From: Spartobacteria bacterium
GTDB taxonomy: Bacteria > Verrucomicrobiota > Kiritimatiellia > RZYC01
Assembly: GCA_009930475.1 (NCBI GenBank)
Contig: RZYC01000016.1
Location: forward strand, 1 to 61,804
Direction: 5' to 3'
Length of the DNA: 61,804 nt
Both the position numbers and the translations under genes were made by a program. Each line of letters starts with the position of its first letter. The first letter of the stretch is position 1. Below the pieces are notes generated by a model that was given only the letters and a program-made list of their open reading frames with translations, did no database searches and was not told the DNA's origin. Of the stretch, positions 53,701 to 61,721 are shown one piece after another.

Positions 53701-55569
53701 GGCAGTATTCCGCCATCGGGCGACACCTGTCATTTGTCCGCCACCATCACCAACGATTCCACGCTGGTATGGAACTGGCAGGTGCAATATGCTCTAACAG
53801 TCACCAATGAGGCGGGCGGCACCGTCGATGCCCCGTCGGGCTGGCATAATATGGGAACCAATGTATCCATCCGCGCGGTTCCCGATGCGCATTTCCGTTT
53901 CGACTCCTGGCAGGGCAACGGCATTCCCGATGCCCTGACCAATCGTGCCGAATTATCGGTGGCCATGTCCGAACCGATTTCGCTTACGGCTCTCTTCAGC
54001 ACCAATAATCTGCTGATCACCGCCACGGTAGAAGGCACCGACTGCGGTTCGATGTCGCCCACCGGAACCATCGTCGTGGCTCCCCATGGCGAGCTGGCCT
54101 TTGACCTGGCGACGAAAAACCATTGCGAAGGCTATCTGGTGGTGGATGGACGTTATGTGGCATTTACCAATCGGTATGTGTTCTCCGATGTCATCGAAGA
54201 CCATTCCATTCGGGCCGTGTTCGAAAAGGAAAATGTACTCCTGTATGTGGGCAGCACCTATCCCGATGGACGCACCGTACCGCCCATCGGTGCCATTACC
54301 TATAAATATGGCGACAGTGTGACCTGTATGGTGACCAATTCCCCTTACGACGACGGCGTGACCCTCTTTACCTGCAATGGCTGGACCGGCGCCGGCAATG
54401 TGCCGCTGTATACCAATGGAATGGATCCCGCCGTGGTTCCCACCTTCACTATGGAGGAAGACTCACAGATCATCTGGCAGTGGGATACCAATTACTGGCT
54501 GGAAATTGTGCCATCGCCCTTCGGCAGCGTCGATGTGGATTCCGGATGGAAGGCGAATGAACTGATTACATTAAATGCCACCGTCAGTAATCACGCCAGT
54601 TTTGTGGGTTGGGCCGGCGATACAGAAAATGCGGTGACCAACGGGACGGAACTGGTATTTATGATGGAGCATGCCCGCACCATCGAACCCGTTTTTGCGC
54701 CGGATAAATATATCGTCACCATTGAGTCGGCCCACGGCAATGTGGATCCGGAACCGGGATCGCAGGCCTATGATTATGGAACGCGTGTGGTCTCTCAGCT
54801 GACGAGTAATCCCGTTTTTGTGGGCGAATTCGCCACGCAGTACACCTGCTCCGGCTGGTCGCTCATGTCCACGAATGGACTGACATGGACCAACGGCACG
54901 TCCACACAGGCGGTGTACGTCGTCACCAATTCCGCCACTATTCGCTGGAACTGGGAGACCAAATATTATCTGGATCTCTCCATGCAGGGAGAAGGCAAAC
55001 TGGTTGATCGCTATGCCCGCTCCATGACCAGTCAATGGATGGCTGTGAGCAATATGGTTTTTCTGGAGGCCGTTCCCGATACCTATTCTTCTTTCAACAG
55101 CTGGACGGGAACCATGAATACCAGTGAGTCTCTCATCTTTTTCTATATGACCAAGTCCTATCAGCTCACCGCCCTGTTCGATACAAAGAAAACAACTCAG
55201 GGCGTCCCTTACTGGTGGATGGCACAATACGGCTGGACCGATCAGTTTGATATCAATGCCGGTCTCGATCAGGACGGCGACGGCTTCTTCACCTGGCAGG
55301 AATGGATTGCCTTCACCGTGCCCACCAATGCCGCCAGTTATCTGTCCGTCGACTCCTTCAATAGCAGCGGGACTAATCGCACGTTGTCATGGTGTGCCCA
55401 GACCAATCGCGTCTATCGCATCGATGCCATCACCAATCTGCTGTCCACCAACTGGATCTATCTCGCCACCCAGCTCACCTTCCCCGACACCAACGGCACC
55501 TATCAAATCACCGGCGACTGGCTTACCCGTCCCGAAGCCATCTTCCTCCTTCAGGTCGAAGAGCCCTGA
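47716..55569 (+). CDS. Giant secreted protein: FG-GAP propeller plus InlB-like repeats
   Basis: 2617 residues from the ATG at 47716 (GTG at 47704 also possible; neither has a good ribosome site). A signal peptide ends near T-S-G-Q-A. Residues about 70-400 contain seven FG-GAP/VCBS-like repeats, each with a calcium-loop pattern D-x-D/N-x-D-G-x-x-D followed by I/V-x-x and W-W or Y-W, enough for one seven-bladed propeller. Residues about 410-2480 contain about eleven composite modules: an element with Y-G-x-x-x-P-x-x-G and G-W-x-G-x-G, an element with G-Y-x-F-x-G-W-S-G-D then N-P-L-x-x-x-M-D (divergent InlB B-repeat), and in some modules a third element. An EF-hand-like loop (D-Q-D-G-D-G-F-F-T-W-Q-E-W) precedes a C-terminal domain. 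Probable surface adhesin or carbohydrate-binding protein. Confidence 0.85.
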   Translation: MTEQIFLNRWRTIKTFMCRALLMLGWVTSGQAQRVSLTITNAYGIPSLSREQIQSVSVTTNVISDQFGYVYAMEIGDLDNDGKADVVAAGYQSDKVVCWLKKPIGWVLQTIGTGVNGASGVSLADIDHDGKVDVVGSADEGGQIYWWRNASGDGTSWTPYIVDGSVTKAYAVDTGDMNGDGRADIVAASYSGNAIYYWQNIDGSGTNWERRTVATGFSGPTDVKCADMDSDGDLDIVACANSVGTVSWWENTEGTGEKWVVHVISPRTDDAFTLDVQDANGDGQPDIILGTSGGLIIYWENLNAGISWRQTAVAQAFTDIKDIAWADMDEDGDLDVVACSFDKNEIAWWEQRIDTWQKWSICANWPAPRALACGDLDQDGRSDVAAGTYSTDTSVRWFGEDPEYAMTPFAPVAGLITTNYLPQGRMAAVTVTNSTVVDDMFRYLCYGWQGSGSFPSGSSTNTGAQTVSMDSSVTWLWKPQYRLEVSADKHGLVDGTSGWYDDGEKVTLTATAVTEGYIFYRWFGVTENMATNNPLVLTMDQPYEVEAQFAMNWYEVTASAGLNGSIVPSGTVQVVSGGNQTFRFYPDAGYEVSEVKVNDESKGAGNEFTFANIDSNYTLQVYFSRKTIGIRSTSSYGNTVPPSGRTTMLPGGTQMTCRVSDSPVIVGGTTQFVCNGWTGTGSVPGYGTSDTTASFVLSEYSTIAWSWKTQVLFSATNDVGGRTDKTEEWVDRGGETQVSAIPDQGYVFSGWSGNMAVSAQMDNPLTLLMDRKRDVTAHFDVFRPVIEAGSGNNGRIEPSGRIDTAYLSQPTFEIIPDEGYRIASVTVDGVSVGVQPVYQFEPVAADHTIYAVFSDDAYVLTVASAYGTASPEAGTHSFSASDIIQCKQNQSIVTSGASTQFLCTGWTGSGSVSASGTNMETSLFILKKDSAITWNWSTQYWFSVDAAAGGTVDASNQWVDAESISRITATADPGYSFAGWQLSITGLDTNTNPLDIPFHQAVTATAHFEEQRVTLTATSAGMGQIVPSGSIRADYGTNVAFVITPNTGYRVEDVTVDDLSIGATTGYTFTNVMTNHTIHASFTLDFYTLSVTNAGNYGQPVPQAGSRTVAGGLTTNGLMLNSVVERGSTQLVCAGWTGAGSAPTNGTGTNTGSFIVRSDSSVNWLWNTNVQLAVSAGPNGAVSTTGGWYPVGTTGVTVQAVPDGYFRFAGWSGDVPASQSNANPLVLSMTQPRAITAQFSTNTIYVSTSKSGSGDITPASQFYPPNSDVTIRVVPWSGSRIQQIMLDSVSQRLTNYYDMSLVLSNLVNDHTVTATFGDDEYALYVQSAYGVVDPAAGTNMYAKGTSVHLSLERSPQLIGDGRSRAVYTEFSGTGSVPATGTESNLSITVTSDSSITWNWKTQHVLQVSSTIGGRVSGESNAWHDVGDSVSLVAAPDIGYRFITWSGDVPSSVAASNIIELTMDQGRTVEAVFADAFAELVVSSPYGQTDPAEGTHSYVYGSNVTCGQLYASWPTNPAGTQFVCQGWAGTGDVPASGTTLQTDTFSLQDDSSIAWLWITNVELSLTQTDGGTIATDAAWVRQGSNAVITATPGTGMSLSRWIGDVPAASSNQNPLYVIMDRSRSVEALFVTNQPILSISSKYGTPVPAAGSEAGDYGRVENCSVSPTIVSLSSSERMICTGWSGTGDVESSGSNVTTSVMITQDSSLTWNWKKQYVLEASGGLNGWVSPTSTWFDVDASAQCLATANSGYQFDYWSGDVAVTDTTNNPVTVTMDAARTLRANFIEVRPILVVSNSIGGCSPAPGTHTEYDYGDEIGLLIYQTPYPSNALSTHYVCTGWNGSGSVPSSGSGSYTNIILQEASLISWNWKTQFMLTVTSSVYGSVASVSGWKDQNAEVDVTAMPDTGQVFAGWSGDLSSPSSSNENPMTVTMDQSRRIEARFTTNRPVLTIISDLGEAIPAVGIYSTNYHAEIFASVTCGVITNGPGTQYLQQGWSGSGSIPPSGDTCHLSATITNDSTLVWNWQVQYALTVTNEAGGTVDAPSGWHNMGTNVSIRAVPDAHFRFDSWQGNGIPDALTNRAELSVAMSEPISLTALFSTNNLLITATVEGTDCGSMSPTGTIVVAPHGELAFDLATKNHCEGYLVVDGRYVAFTNRYVFSDVIEDHSIRAVFEKENVLLYVGSTYPDGRTVPPIGAITYKYGDSVTCMVTNSPYDDGVTLFTCNGWTGAGNVPLYTNGMDPAVVPTFTMEEDSQIIWQWDTNYWLEIVPSPFGSVDVDSGWKANELITLNATVSNHASFVGWAGDTENAVTNGTELVFMMEHARTIEPVFAPDKYIVTIESAHGNVDPEPGSQAYDYGTRVVSQLTSNPVFVGEFATQYTCSGWSLMSTNGLTWTNGTSTQAVYVVTNSATIRWNWETKYYLDLSMQGEGKLVDRYARSMTSQWMAVSNMVFLEAVPDTYSSFNSWTGTMNTSESLIFFYMTKSYQLTALFDTKKTTQGVPYWWMAQYGWTDQFDINAGLDQDGDGFFTWQEWIAFTVPTNAASYLSVDSFNSSGTNRTLSWCAQTNRVYRIDAITNLLSTNWIYLATQLTFPDTNGTYQITGDWLTRPEAIFLLQVEEP
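47920..48920 (+). repeat. Seven FG-GAP propeller repeats (coding)
   Basis: Seven consecutive repeats of about 45-55 residues, each opening with a D-x-D/N-x-D-G-x-x-D loop (for example G-D-L-D-N-D-G-K-A-D) and closing with an aromatic strand. The count matches a complete seven-bladed beta-propeller of the integrin-alpha type. They are the only calcium loops in the protein apart from the C-terminal EF-hand-like loop. Confidence 0.75.
48970..55190 (+). repeat. About eleven InlB-like composite modules (coding)
   Basis: Modules begin at motifs such as S-S-Y-G-N-T-V-P-P-S-G, A-S-A-Y-G-T-A-S-P-E-A-G, Q-S-A-Y-G-V-V-D-P-A-A-G and E-S-A-H-G-N-V-D-P-E-P-G. They are 150-260 residues long and differ by whether a third element (I-x-P-S-G, then G-Y-R-I/V, then H-T-I-x-A-x-F) is present. 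DNA identity between modules is low by eye, so the array is old. Confidence 0.7.
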
Positions 55570-55587
55570 CAGCCTTCGAATGTCGCC

Positions 55588-55635
55588 CAATAACAAGGCG
55601 GTGTCGCATCGAGTACTCGTTGCCACCGCACTCCA
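55588..55635 (-). repeat. Single REP-like element between convergent genes
   Basis: This copy matches the REP-like arms at 26.8-27.0 kb: it has AACAAGGCGGTG, then CGAGTACTCGTTG, then CCACCGCACTCCA, where the right arm there has ACAAAGCGGTG, GTACACTCGTTG and CACCGCACTCCA. It sits 18 bases after the second giant gene's stop, between that gene and the convergent chemoreceptor gene. Confidence 0.75.
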
Positions 55636-55766
55636 TGGCTTCTCATCGGCTCTTCCGACAAGCGAAAGCATCCTCAAAACACACGGACTATCCGACTACA
55701 TTTTCAAACTGCCCCATTTCAGGCATTTTCACGCCGTCCATAACCCCCGACCCAAATAACGATCCA

Positions 55767-55790
55767 GGCTCGGGGTTTTCACCCCGAGCC
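55767..55790. terminator. Perfect hairpin between convergent genes
   Basis: A perfect ten-base stem (GGCTCGGGGT with ACCCCGAGCC) with loop TTTC lies 28 bases from the end of the chemoreceptor gene. There is no T-tract on either side, so it may act as a bidirectional terminator with help or only as a transcript-stabilising hairpin. Confidence 0.5.
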
Positions 55791-55818
55791 CGTGGATTGG
55801 ACGTATCGAAAACAGGCG

Positions 55819-58518
55819 TTAGAAACGCCCGAATTCGACATCATCCAGTTGAATAACCTCATCGGCGGCGGGCTTGCTTTTTTTCGGCGCCGCACTCCAG
55901 CCGTCGTTGCTGGACGAACGAGGTAATTGAGGTTTTTTGGGCGGAATGTCCCTCGATTTTTGTGCTGCGGGCAACCGTTTCGCCTGCTGATTTTTGCTCA
56001 ATTGAAATGTAGCGATCTGTTCCTTCAGCAGATTCGCCTGACCGCTCAGTTCTTCGGCCGCCGCCGCAGTTTCTTCCGCATTGGCGGTGTTCTGCTGGGT
56101 AACCTGATCCACCTGAGTCAGGCCAACATTTATTTGTGCGACGCTTTCCGCCTGTTCGTTGGATGCCGCCGCGATTTCGCCCACCAGATCAGCGGCCTTG
56201 ACAATACCACCAATAATACCCTGGAAGGATTCTGATGTCCCCTTGGCCACTTGCAGGCCGGTGGCCACTTTGGTTCCGGAAAGATCAATCAGATCCGCTG
56301 TTTCCTTGGCTGCCTTGGCACTGCGTCCGGCCAGATTACGCACTTCATCGGCCACCACGGCAAAACCCTTGCCATGCACGCCGGCGCGCGCCGCTTCCAC
56401 GGCCGCATTCAGTGCCAGCAAGTTGGTCTGGAAGGCAATATCATCAATCACTTTAATGATTTTGGCGATCTGCAGGCTGGAGGTGTTGATGTCATTCATG
56501 GCCTCTACCATGCCGGACATCTGCTTCCCGCCGCTTTCTGCCGCATCGCGGGCCTGATTGGCCAACAGCGTCGCCTGGGTTGCATTTTCCGCATTGGTTT
56601 TTGTCTGCGAGGCAATTTCAGACAGGGAACTGGCCACTTCTTCCAGCGACGAGGCCTGTTCCGAAGCACCCTGAGACAGCGTCTGGCTTGCCCCGGAAAT
56701 CTGCTGTGCCCCTGCAGTTACCTGCAGCACCGCCGTGGATACCTGCAATAATGCCGCATCCAGCGTGTGAATCATTCCGTTCACATTTGCTTTCAGATCG
56801 GCAAACTGTCCCTTGTACTGCCCTGTCATCTGTCCGGTTAAATCATTTTTGGCCGCCCGGTTGAGTACATCAGCGGTTTCATTCAGTGGTTTCACAATGG
56901 CCGTCATAATGCCGTTCAGTCCTTGTGCAATGCCGTTCCAGCTGCCTTCGTATTGTTCTGCATCCACACGAATATCCAGTTCTCCATCCTGACCGGCCTG
57001 CACCAGACGCTGAATATCCTCGCTCACTTTATTCAGTACGTTTATGCACGTATTCATGTTTTGTCTGTTCTTTTCGTAGTCCCCTTTGGCTTCGTCGGTG
57101 ATCAGTTCAAGTGCCGCCCCATGCGCAATTTTTTCCATCACGCCACCAACCGTATTCAAACGACCTACCAGCACATCCATCATCTGATTTACGCCCTGAA
57201 TCACTTCTTTGTACGCCCCCTGATGCCGATCCTCGTCGGCACGCACGGAAAGCGAGCCGTCGGCTCCCGCCTGGGCCAGTGTATTCGCATCATCGACCAG
57301 CGCTTTGATGTTCTCGCGCATGGCAATGAGGTATTCATGAATCTGATCATCATCCGACGCCTTTTCCATATCGGCGTTCATGTCTCCCTGACTGATGCGC
57401 GTTACATAGTTCACCAATTCTGTCATCCATGCGTGCATGCCATTGACGGCGTCCTTCATTATTTTATGATCGCCCGCACATTCAATTTCGACTTTTTCCC
57501 GCAGATCGCAGCTGCGAATCAATCGCAGTACCCGGTTTTCTTCCGCAATCGGCAGTAAAATTTCGTCGAGCATATCATTCACGCCCGTAACCATCTGCTG
57601 GAAGCCGCCGGAAAACAAGCTGGCATCACCACGCTCTTCTAAGTGTCCGAGTCGACCTGATTCTGACAAATGAGCCAGCACGGCATTCACGCGGTTCAGC
57701 ACTGCGAGCAGCTCCTGAAAAGCTGCGGCCAGCTGTCCGATTTCGTCCGTCCGTTTCTCATGCAGTTCCACAGACAGATCTCCCTCAGCAATCGACTGTG
57801 CCGCTCCTGCCAGTCGTTTCAGCGGGCGGGAAATACCCAGAGCCAGCGATAACCCGAAGATCAGGCTGAAACCGGCCCCTGCGATGAGCAGGATGCTGAG
57901 CATCCAATAATTATTCGAGGCCAGCGCATCCCCTTCATGACTCGATTTTTCTCCCAGCTGAATATTAAGTTCTACCAATTGATCGAGCAGTTTCTCGGCT
58001 TCGGCAAAGCTGGTGCGTGAATTAATCTGCTCTGAAACATAAAACGCCTGTGCTCCCTTCACCCGCGACGCATCCCACTCAAGACCCTTTTTCAACAACT
58101 TCTGTACATCCTCGGCCAATTCCATAGAGCACTGATGATCGCTCTTCCATCGCGCCCATGCCGCCGTAAACTCTTCCCAGACCGCCGTTTCGTCTTCCGT
58201 CTGAGGCAGGGCTTCATAATGAGACCACGCTTCTTCGATTTGCTTCCAAACGGTATGCACTTCGCCAATACGTTCCTGGCGGTCCTTTTCGTTCACTCCG
58301 GACATCAACAGCAGGCGTTCTTCGGATCGCAGTGCGGTTTGATCCTTTGAGATGGCTTGCAGGTATTGCACGCTGAGCAGCCTGACGCCCGCAATTTCTT
58401 TCATGATCGCATTCATTCGCCCTAAGGATAGTATCCCCGCTGATCCAAGGATCACCACCACCATGGCCACAAGGAGAAACCCGCTAATCAATTTTGCTCT
58501 GATACTGATATTCTTCAT
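55819..58518 (-). CDS. Methyl-accepting chemotaxis protein with several HAMP-like units
   Basis: 899 residues. Membrane helices near 8-30 and 205-230 flank a four-helix-bundle sensor with no recognised Cache fold. A HAMP domain follows the second helix (about 230-285). Residues about 285-590 hold further HAMP-like units, each with a G-x-x-N-x-M/I and D-G-E/S-L pattern ([19 protein letters not shown]). The signalling domain has the conserved tip [20 protein letters not shown]. The protein ends in a charged linker and F-G-R-F, not the N-W-E-T-F-type CheR tether. AAGGGAG nine bases before the ATG. It should report to CheA; its ligand is unknown. Confidence 0.9.
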   Translation of the reverse strand: MKNISIRAKLISGFLLVAMVVVILGSAGILSLGRMNAIMKEIAGVRLLSVQYLQAISKDQTALRSEERLLLMSGVNEKDRQERIGEVHTVWKQIEEAWSHYEALPQTEDETAVWEEFTAAWARWKSDHQCSMELAEDVQKLLKKGLEWDASRVKGAQAFYVSEQINSRTSFAEAEKLLDQLVELNIQLGEKSSHEGDALASNNYWMLSILLIAGAGFSLIFGLSLALGISRPLKRLAGAAQSIAEGDLSVELHEKRTDEIGQLAAAFQELLAVLNRVNAVLAHLSESGRLGHLEERGDASLFSGGFQQMVTGVNDMLDEILLPIAEENRVLRLIRSCDLREKVEIECAGDHKIMKDAVNGMHAWMTELVNYVTRISQGDMNADMEKASDDDQIHEYLIAMRENIKALVDDANTLAQAGADGSLSVRADEDRHQGAYKEVIQGVNQMMDVLVGRLNTVGGVMEKIAHGAALELITDEAKGDYEKNRQNMNTCINVLNKVSEDIQRLVQAGQDGELDIRVDAEQYEGSWNGIAQGLNGIMTAIVKPLNETADVLNRAAKNDLTGQMTGQYKGQFADLKANVNGMIHTLDAALLQVSTAVLQVTAGAQQISGASQTLSQGASEQASSLEEVASSLSEIASQTKTNAENATQATLLANQARDAAESGGKQMSGMVEAMNDINTSSLQIAKIIKVIDDIAFQTNLLALNAAVEAARAGVHGKGFAVVADEVRNLAGRSAKAAKETADLIDLSGTKVATGLQVAKGTSESFQGIIGGIVKAADLVGEIAAASNEQAESVAQINVGLTQVDQVTQQNTANAEETAAAAEELSGQANLLKEQIATFQLSKNQQAKRLPAAQKSRDIPPKKPQLPRSSSNDGWSAAPKKSKPAADEVIQLDDVEFGRF

Positions 58519-58683
58519 TCGTCTGTGCTCCCTTACTGTTGACTTTCATTAAGCCACAGGGCACTCGCTTCATGCATTGCACGCTGTCGCTTGCTATATA
58601 TCAGACCATACGGATCGAATGTTTGGCAAGTGTTATCTAATCGAAAAATCATATCGACAGAATCAAGCGGGAATATTCAGCAA

Positions 58684-58714
58684 TAAAAAAGGGGCAAACG
58701 AAACGCTTGTCCCT
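58684..58714 (-). terminator. Intrinsic terminator after the CoA-disulfide reductase fusion gene
   Basis: On the minus strand a ten-base stem (GGGACAAGCG with CGTTTGCCCC, one mismatch and one wobble) is followed by TTTTTTATT. It sits 24 bases after the stop of the fusion gene and ends its transcript. The remainder of 58519-58683 should contain the promoter of the chemoreceptor gene, but no clear hexamers were identified. Confidence 0.8.
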
Positions 58715-58737
58715 TTGCAGTAATATTTTGTGAAATA

Positions 58738-61191
58738 TCAGATAAACAGGACAGAACCGCTTTCCCTCGTCAGGGCGGCAAAGGCGGCGACACCGGCGAC
58801 TTCGTCCACGTCATCCAGCAGTTCGTCACGTGCGATACCCATCATGTTCATTGCCATATCGCAGGCAATGAATTTGACACCCATCTCGCGAGCCTGGCCA
58901 ATCAGCTCCGGCAATGGCGTGACGCCTTTGTCTTTCATGCGCATCTTCATCATCAGCGTTCCCATGCCCAGCATATTCATCTTGGACAAGGTCAGTTTGG
59001 CCGCGCCGCGAGGCAGCATCATGCCGAACATCGTTCCCATGAAATCCTTCTTCGCCGACGCCTGTTCCGCCTTGCGAATGGTGCTCAGTCCCCAGAAGGT
59101 AAAGAACATGGTCACTTTGGTTCCCTGTGCGGCCATACCTGTGGCCATGATGAATGCAGCCATCATTTTGTCCAGATCGTTGCTGAAAGCAACAATGGCG
59201 GCGGTGTCCTCTTTCTTGATCACTCCGGGCGCATGCATGGCCTCCATCAGTGCTTCGTCGGCCAGCCCTTTCATAATCCACGCATTCACACCGAATTTCG
59301 TGTCGTCGCATTTCAGCACGGTATTGCCCGTATTGTGACACCAGGCTTTCATATCCGGACGGAAGGACTGCGGTGCTTCCACTTCCAGAATCTGTCCGTC
59401 GGACAGGGCTTCCATTTCCTGTTTCACCCGGACAATGGGACCCGGACACTGCAACGTTGTCACATCGATAGATTTATCCGGCGTTTTATCTGTCAAGTCT
59501 GTGGTCAGCGGTTTGCGAACCTCCATTTCCGGCGTGAGCACAGGGAATTTCGGTGCCACCACCGGCTGCGGATTATACATATCCCACGTGTACCAGCCTC
59601 CATTCAGGTTGGCCGCGCGGAACCCGTTGTTTTTCAGCAGCTGCTCCGCAATATATCCGCGCATACCCACTTTGCAGTAGGGGACGATCAGCTTGTCTCT
59701 GGGCAGTTCCTCCAGCCGGTCACGCAGCTCGCCGATAGGAATCGATACGGCTCCTTCCAAATGGCGCAGTTCGTATTCTACCGCTTCCTGAATATCCAGC
59801 AGATAGGCCTCCTCCGGTAATGCTTCGGAATCCACCATGGTGCAGCGGCCTTCCAGGACATTGACCGCAATCATGCCCGCAAAATTGACCACATCCTTGG
59901 CCGAGTTGTACGGGGGGGAATAGGCCAGCTCCAGTTCTGCCAGATCATACACCGACATGTTACCGCGCATCGCCGTGGCCACCACATCAATGCGTTTATC
60001 CACGCCCTGTTCGCCAACAATCTGCGCTCCAAGGATTTTACCCTGATCATCGAACAGCAGTTTCATGGAAAGGCGCACGGCCCCCGGATAGTAGGAGGCA
60101 TGATCAAAGGGATGCTGGTAAATCTTTTTGTAAGCTTTGCCTGCCGCTTTCAAGCGACGTTCCGTCCAGCCCACCGACCCGGCGGTCAGACCGAAAATCT
60201 TGATGATCGACGTGCCCAGTGATCCCGAATAGGTCGACGGCACACCCAGTATATTCTGCGCCGCAATGCGACCCTGACGATTCGCAGGCCCTGCCAGCGG
60301 AACCATGGTCGGTCCGCCAAAGACCGCATCCTTGATTTCCACCACATCCCCCGCCGCATAAATATCCGGGTCGGAAGTACACATGGTATCATCTACGTAA
60401 ATCCCGCCCCGTTCACCCAGCTTCAAACCCGATGACTTGGCAATCTGTGAATTCGGACGTACGCCCACCGACATCAGGACCATGTCCGCTTCGATCTTTT
60501 CGCCGCTCTTCATGCTGACGACCAGCCCGCCGGCCTTTTGCTCGATTTTATTCACGGCCTTTTCCAAGTGCACCTTAACCCCGCGTGTCACCAGTTCTTT
60601 CACCAGCGGCTGGGTCATTTCCTGATCCAGTGTAGGCAGAATCTGCGGCAGCATTTCCACTACATCGACTTTTACATCCCGTTCAATCAGATTTTCCGCC
60701 GCTTCCAAACCGATAAAGCCCGCACCCACCACAATGGCGCGACGTACTCCGGAATGCACCTTCTCCATGATTTTATCCAAATCAGGAATGGTCCACAGCT
60801 GAAAGACACCCGGCAGATCTGTGCCCGGAATAGGCGGAATGAAAGGACTGGAGCCCGTGGCAATAATGATCTTATCGTAGGATTCCTCGTAGGTTTCCCC
60901 GGTGGCATGATTCGTCACTTTGACCCGTTTATTTTCGCGATCGATGCCCGTTACATTCTGTTCCGTACGCACCTGAACATTGGTTCGCTGGGTGTACAGT
61001 TCCGGCGTCATCACCAGCAGATTGTCGCGATGACGAATCGTCCCGCTCAAATGATAGGGCAATCCACAGTTGGCGAAGGATATATATTTACCCCGCTCAA
61101 ACAGAATAATCTCCGCCTCTTCACTCAATCGCCGCGCTCTGGCCGCCGCGCTGGCCCCCGCTGCAACACCACCGATCACGATAATTTTCAT
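58738..61191 (-). CDS. CoA-disulfide reductase fused to rhodanese, TusA and DsrE-like domains
   Basis: 817 residues. Residues 1-450 are a pyridine-nucleotide disulfide oxidoreductase: G-G-V-A-A-G-A-S-A-A-A-R-A-R at the FAD site, the single active Cys in F-A-N-C-G-L-P-Y (residue 42), G-A-G-F-I-G-L-E-A-A-E for NAD(P)H, and the second FAD motif D-I-Y-A-A-G-D-V. Residues about 455-550 are a rhodanese domain with Cys in P-Y-C-K-V-G-M-R-G-Y. Residues about 585-655 are TusA-like, with L-Q-C-P-G-P-I. Residues about 660-817 are DsrE/DsrF-like (F-F-T-F-W-G-L-S-T-I-R-K). All are sulfur-handling modules, so the protein likely reduces CoA persulfide or polysulfide and relays sulfur. AAGGAG seven bases upstream; 18 bases after arsR-type gene. 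Confidence 0.93.
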   Translation of the reverse strand: MKIIVIGGVAAGASAAARARRLSEEAEIILFERGKYISFANCGLPYHLSGTIRHRDNLLVMTPELYTQRTNVQVRTEQNVTGIDRENKRVKVTNHATGETYEESYDKIIIATGSSPFIPPIPGTDLPGVFQLWTIPDLDKIMEKVHSGVRRAIVVGAGFIGLEAAENLIERDVKVDVVEMLPQILPTLDQEMTQPLVKELVTRGVKVHLEKAVNKIEQKAGGLVVSMKSGEKIEADMVLMSVGVRPNSQIAKSSGLKLGERGGIYVDDTMCTSDPDIYAAGDVVEIKDAVFGGPTMVPLAGPANRQGRIAAQNILGVPSTYSGSLGTSIIKIFGLTAGSVGWTERRLKAAGKAYKKIYQHPFDHASYYPGAVRLSMKLLFDDQGKILGAQIVGEQGVDKRIDVVATAMRGNMSVYDLAELELAYSPPYNSAKDVVNFAGMIAVNVLEGRCTMVDSEALPEEAYLLDIQEAVEYELRHLEGAVSIPIGELRDRLEELPRDKLIVPYCKVGMRGYIAEQLLKNNGFRAANLNGGWYTWDMYNPQPVVAPKFPVLTPEMEVRKPLTTDLTDKTPDKSIDVTTLQCPGPIVRVKQEMEALSDGQILEVEAPQSFRPDMKAWCHNTGNTVLKCDDTKFGVNAWIMKGLADEALMEAMHAPGVIKKEDTAAIVAFSNDLDKMMAAFIMATGMAAQGTKVTMFFTFWGLSTIRKAEQASAKKDFMGTMFGMMLPRGAAKLTLSKMNMLGMGTLMMKMRMKDKGVTPLPELIGQAREMGVKFIACDMAMNMMGIARDELLDDVDEVAGVAAFAALTRESGSVLFI

Positions 61192-61209
61192 GTGTGTACT
61201 CCTTGTTGT

Positions 61210-61506
61210 TTAACTAGATAAATATTCAAGCATATGCTTACGAAGACAGGTGATCAACTGAACGAAATCTTTGTTCTTCAGCGAATAATACTTGGTCGTA
61301 CCATCCCTACGAACCTGCACCAGACTGCGCTCTTCCAGCATACCCAGCTGCTGCGACATCCGGGACTGACTGCAATCCAGTTCATGATACAGTTCCGTTA
61401 CACTCAGTTCATCTCCGTCCGCCAGACGATTCATAATCGCCAGCCGCAATGGATTCGCCAACGATTTCAAAACTTTTGCGCCCAATTCTAATTCATGTTT
61501 ATTCAT
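61210..61506 (-). CDS. ArsR-family transcriptional regulator
   Basis: 98 residues from the ATG at 61506, with AGGGA six bases upstream; an earlier ATG at 61533 would add nine residues. It is a winged helix-turn-helix repressor: L-A-N-P-L-R-L-A-I-M-N-R-L, then S-Q-S-R-M-S-Q-Q-L-G-M-L-E-E-R, then V-Q-V-R-R-D-G-T-T-K-Y-Y-S-L. Two Cys residues (one just before the recognition helix, one in the last helix) could form a thiol or persulfide switch, but they are not in the positions I recall for SqrR/BigR, so this is speculative. It is first in a two-gene unit with the CoA-disulfide reductase fusion and probably senses sulfide or persulfide and autoregulates. Confidence 0.87.
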   Translation of the reverse strand: MNKHELELGAKVLKSLANPLRLAIMNRLADGDELSVTELYHELDCSQSRMSQQLGMLEERSLVQVRRDGTTKYYSLKNKDFVQLITCLRKHMLEYLSS

Positions 61507-61533
61507 ATCATGTCCCTGTTTATTTTCTTTCAT

Positions 61534-61557
61534 GTATATTCTAATATTCTAATATTG
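61534..61557 (-). promoter_or_regulatory. Candidate operator upstream of the ArsR gene
   Basis: On the minus strand the A/T-rich sequence reads as two direct copies of ATATTAGA in tandem, ending about 28 bases before the chosen ATG. It also contains imperfect dyad symmetry. This is the expected place for a promoter and ArsR-type operator. The binding protein and exact -10/-35 boxes are not proven by sequence alone. Confidence 0.45.
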
Positions 61558-61600
61558 CAACGTAAAAATATAACAAATTGGACAAAGTGAATTGGGTTAG

Positions 61601-61721
61601 AAGCAACGGTGTCCGGAAATTAATGGGCTCTCTCCGTCAAACATGCCACACGAGCTGATTCATCGGGCGGCCATAAACTACTTACAATGCACAGGTCATG
61701 CTAAGCAACGGTGTCCGGAAA
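61601..61721. repeat. Direct repeat AAGCAACGGTGTCCGGAAA
   Basis: The 19-base sequence occurs twice, at 61601-61619 and 61703-61721, 102 bases apart. The region from 61558 to the window end has no recognised gene. The repeat could be the end of an insertion sequence that continues beyond the window or a paired binding site. Confidence 0.5.
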
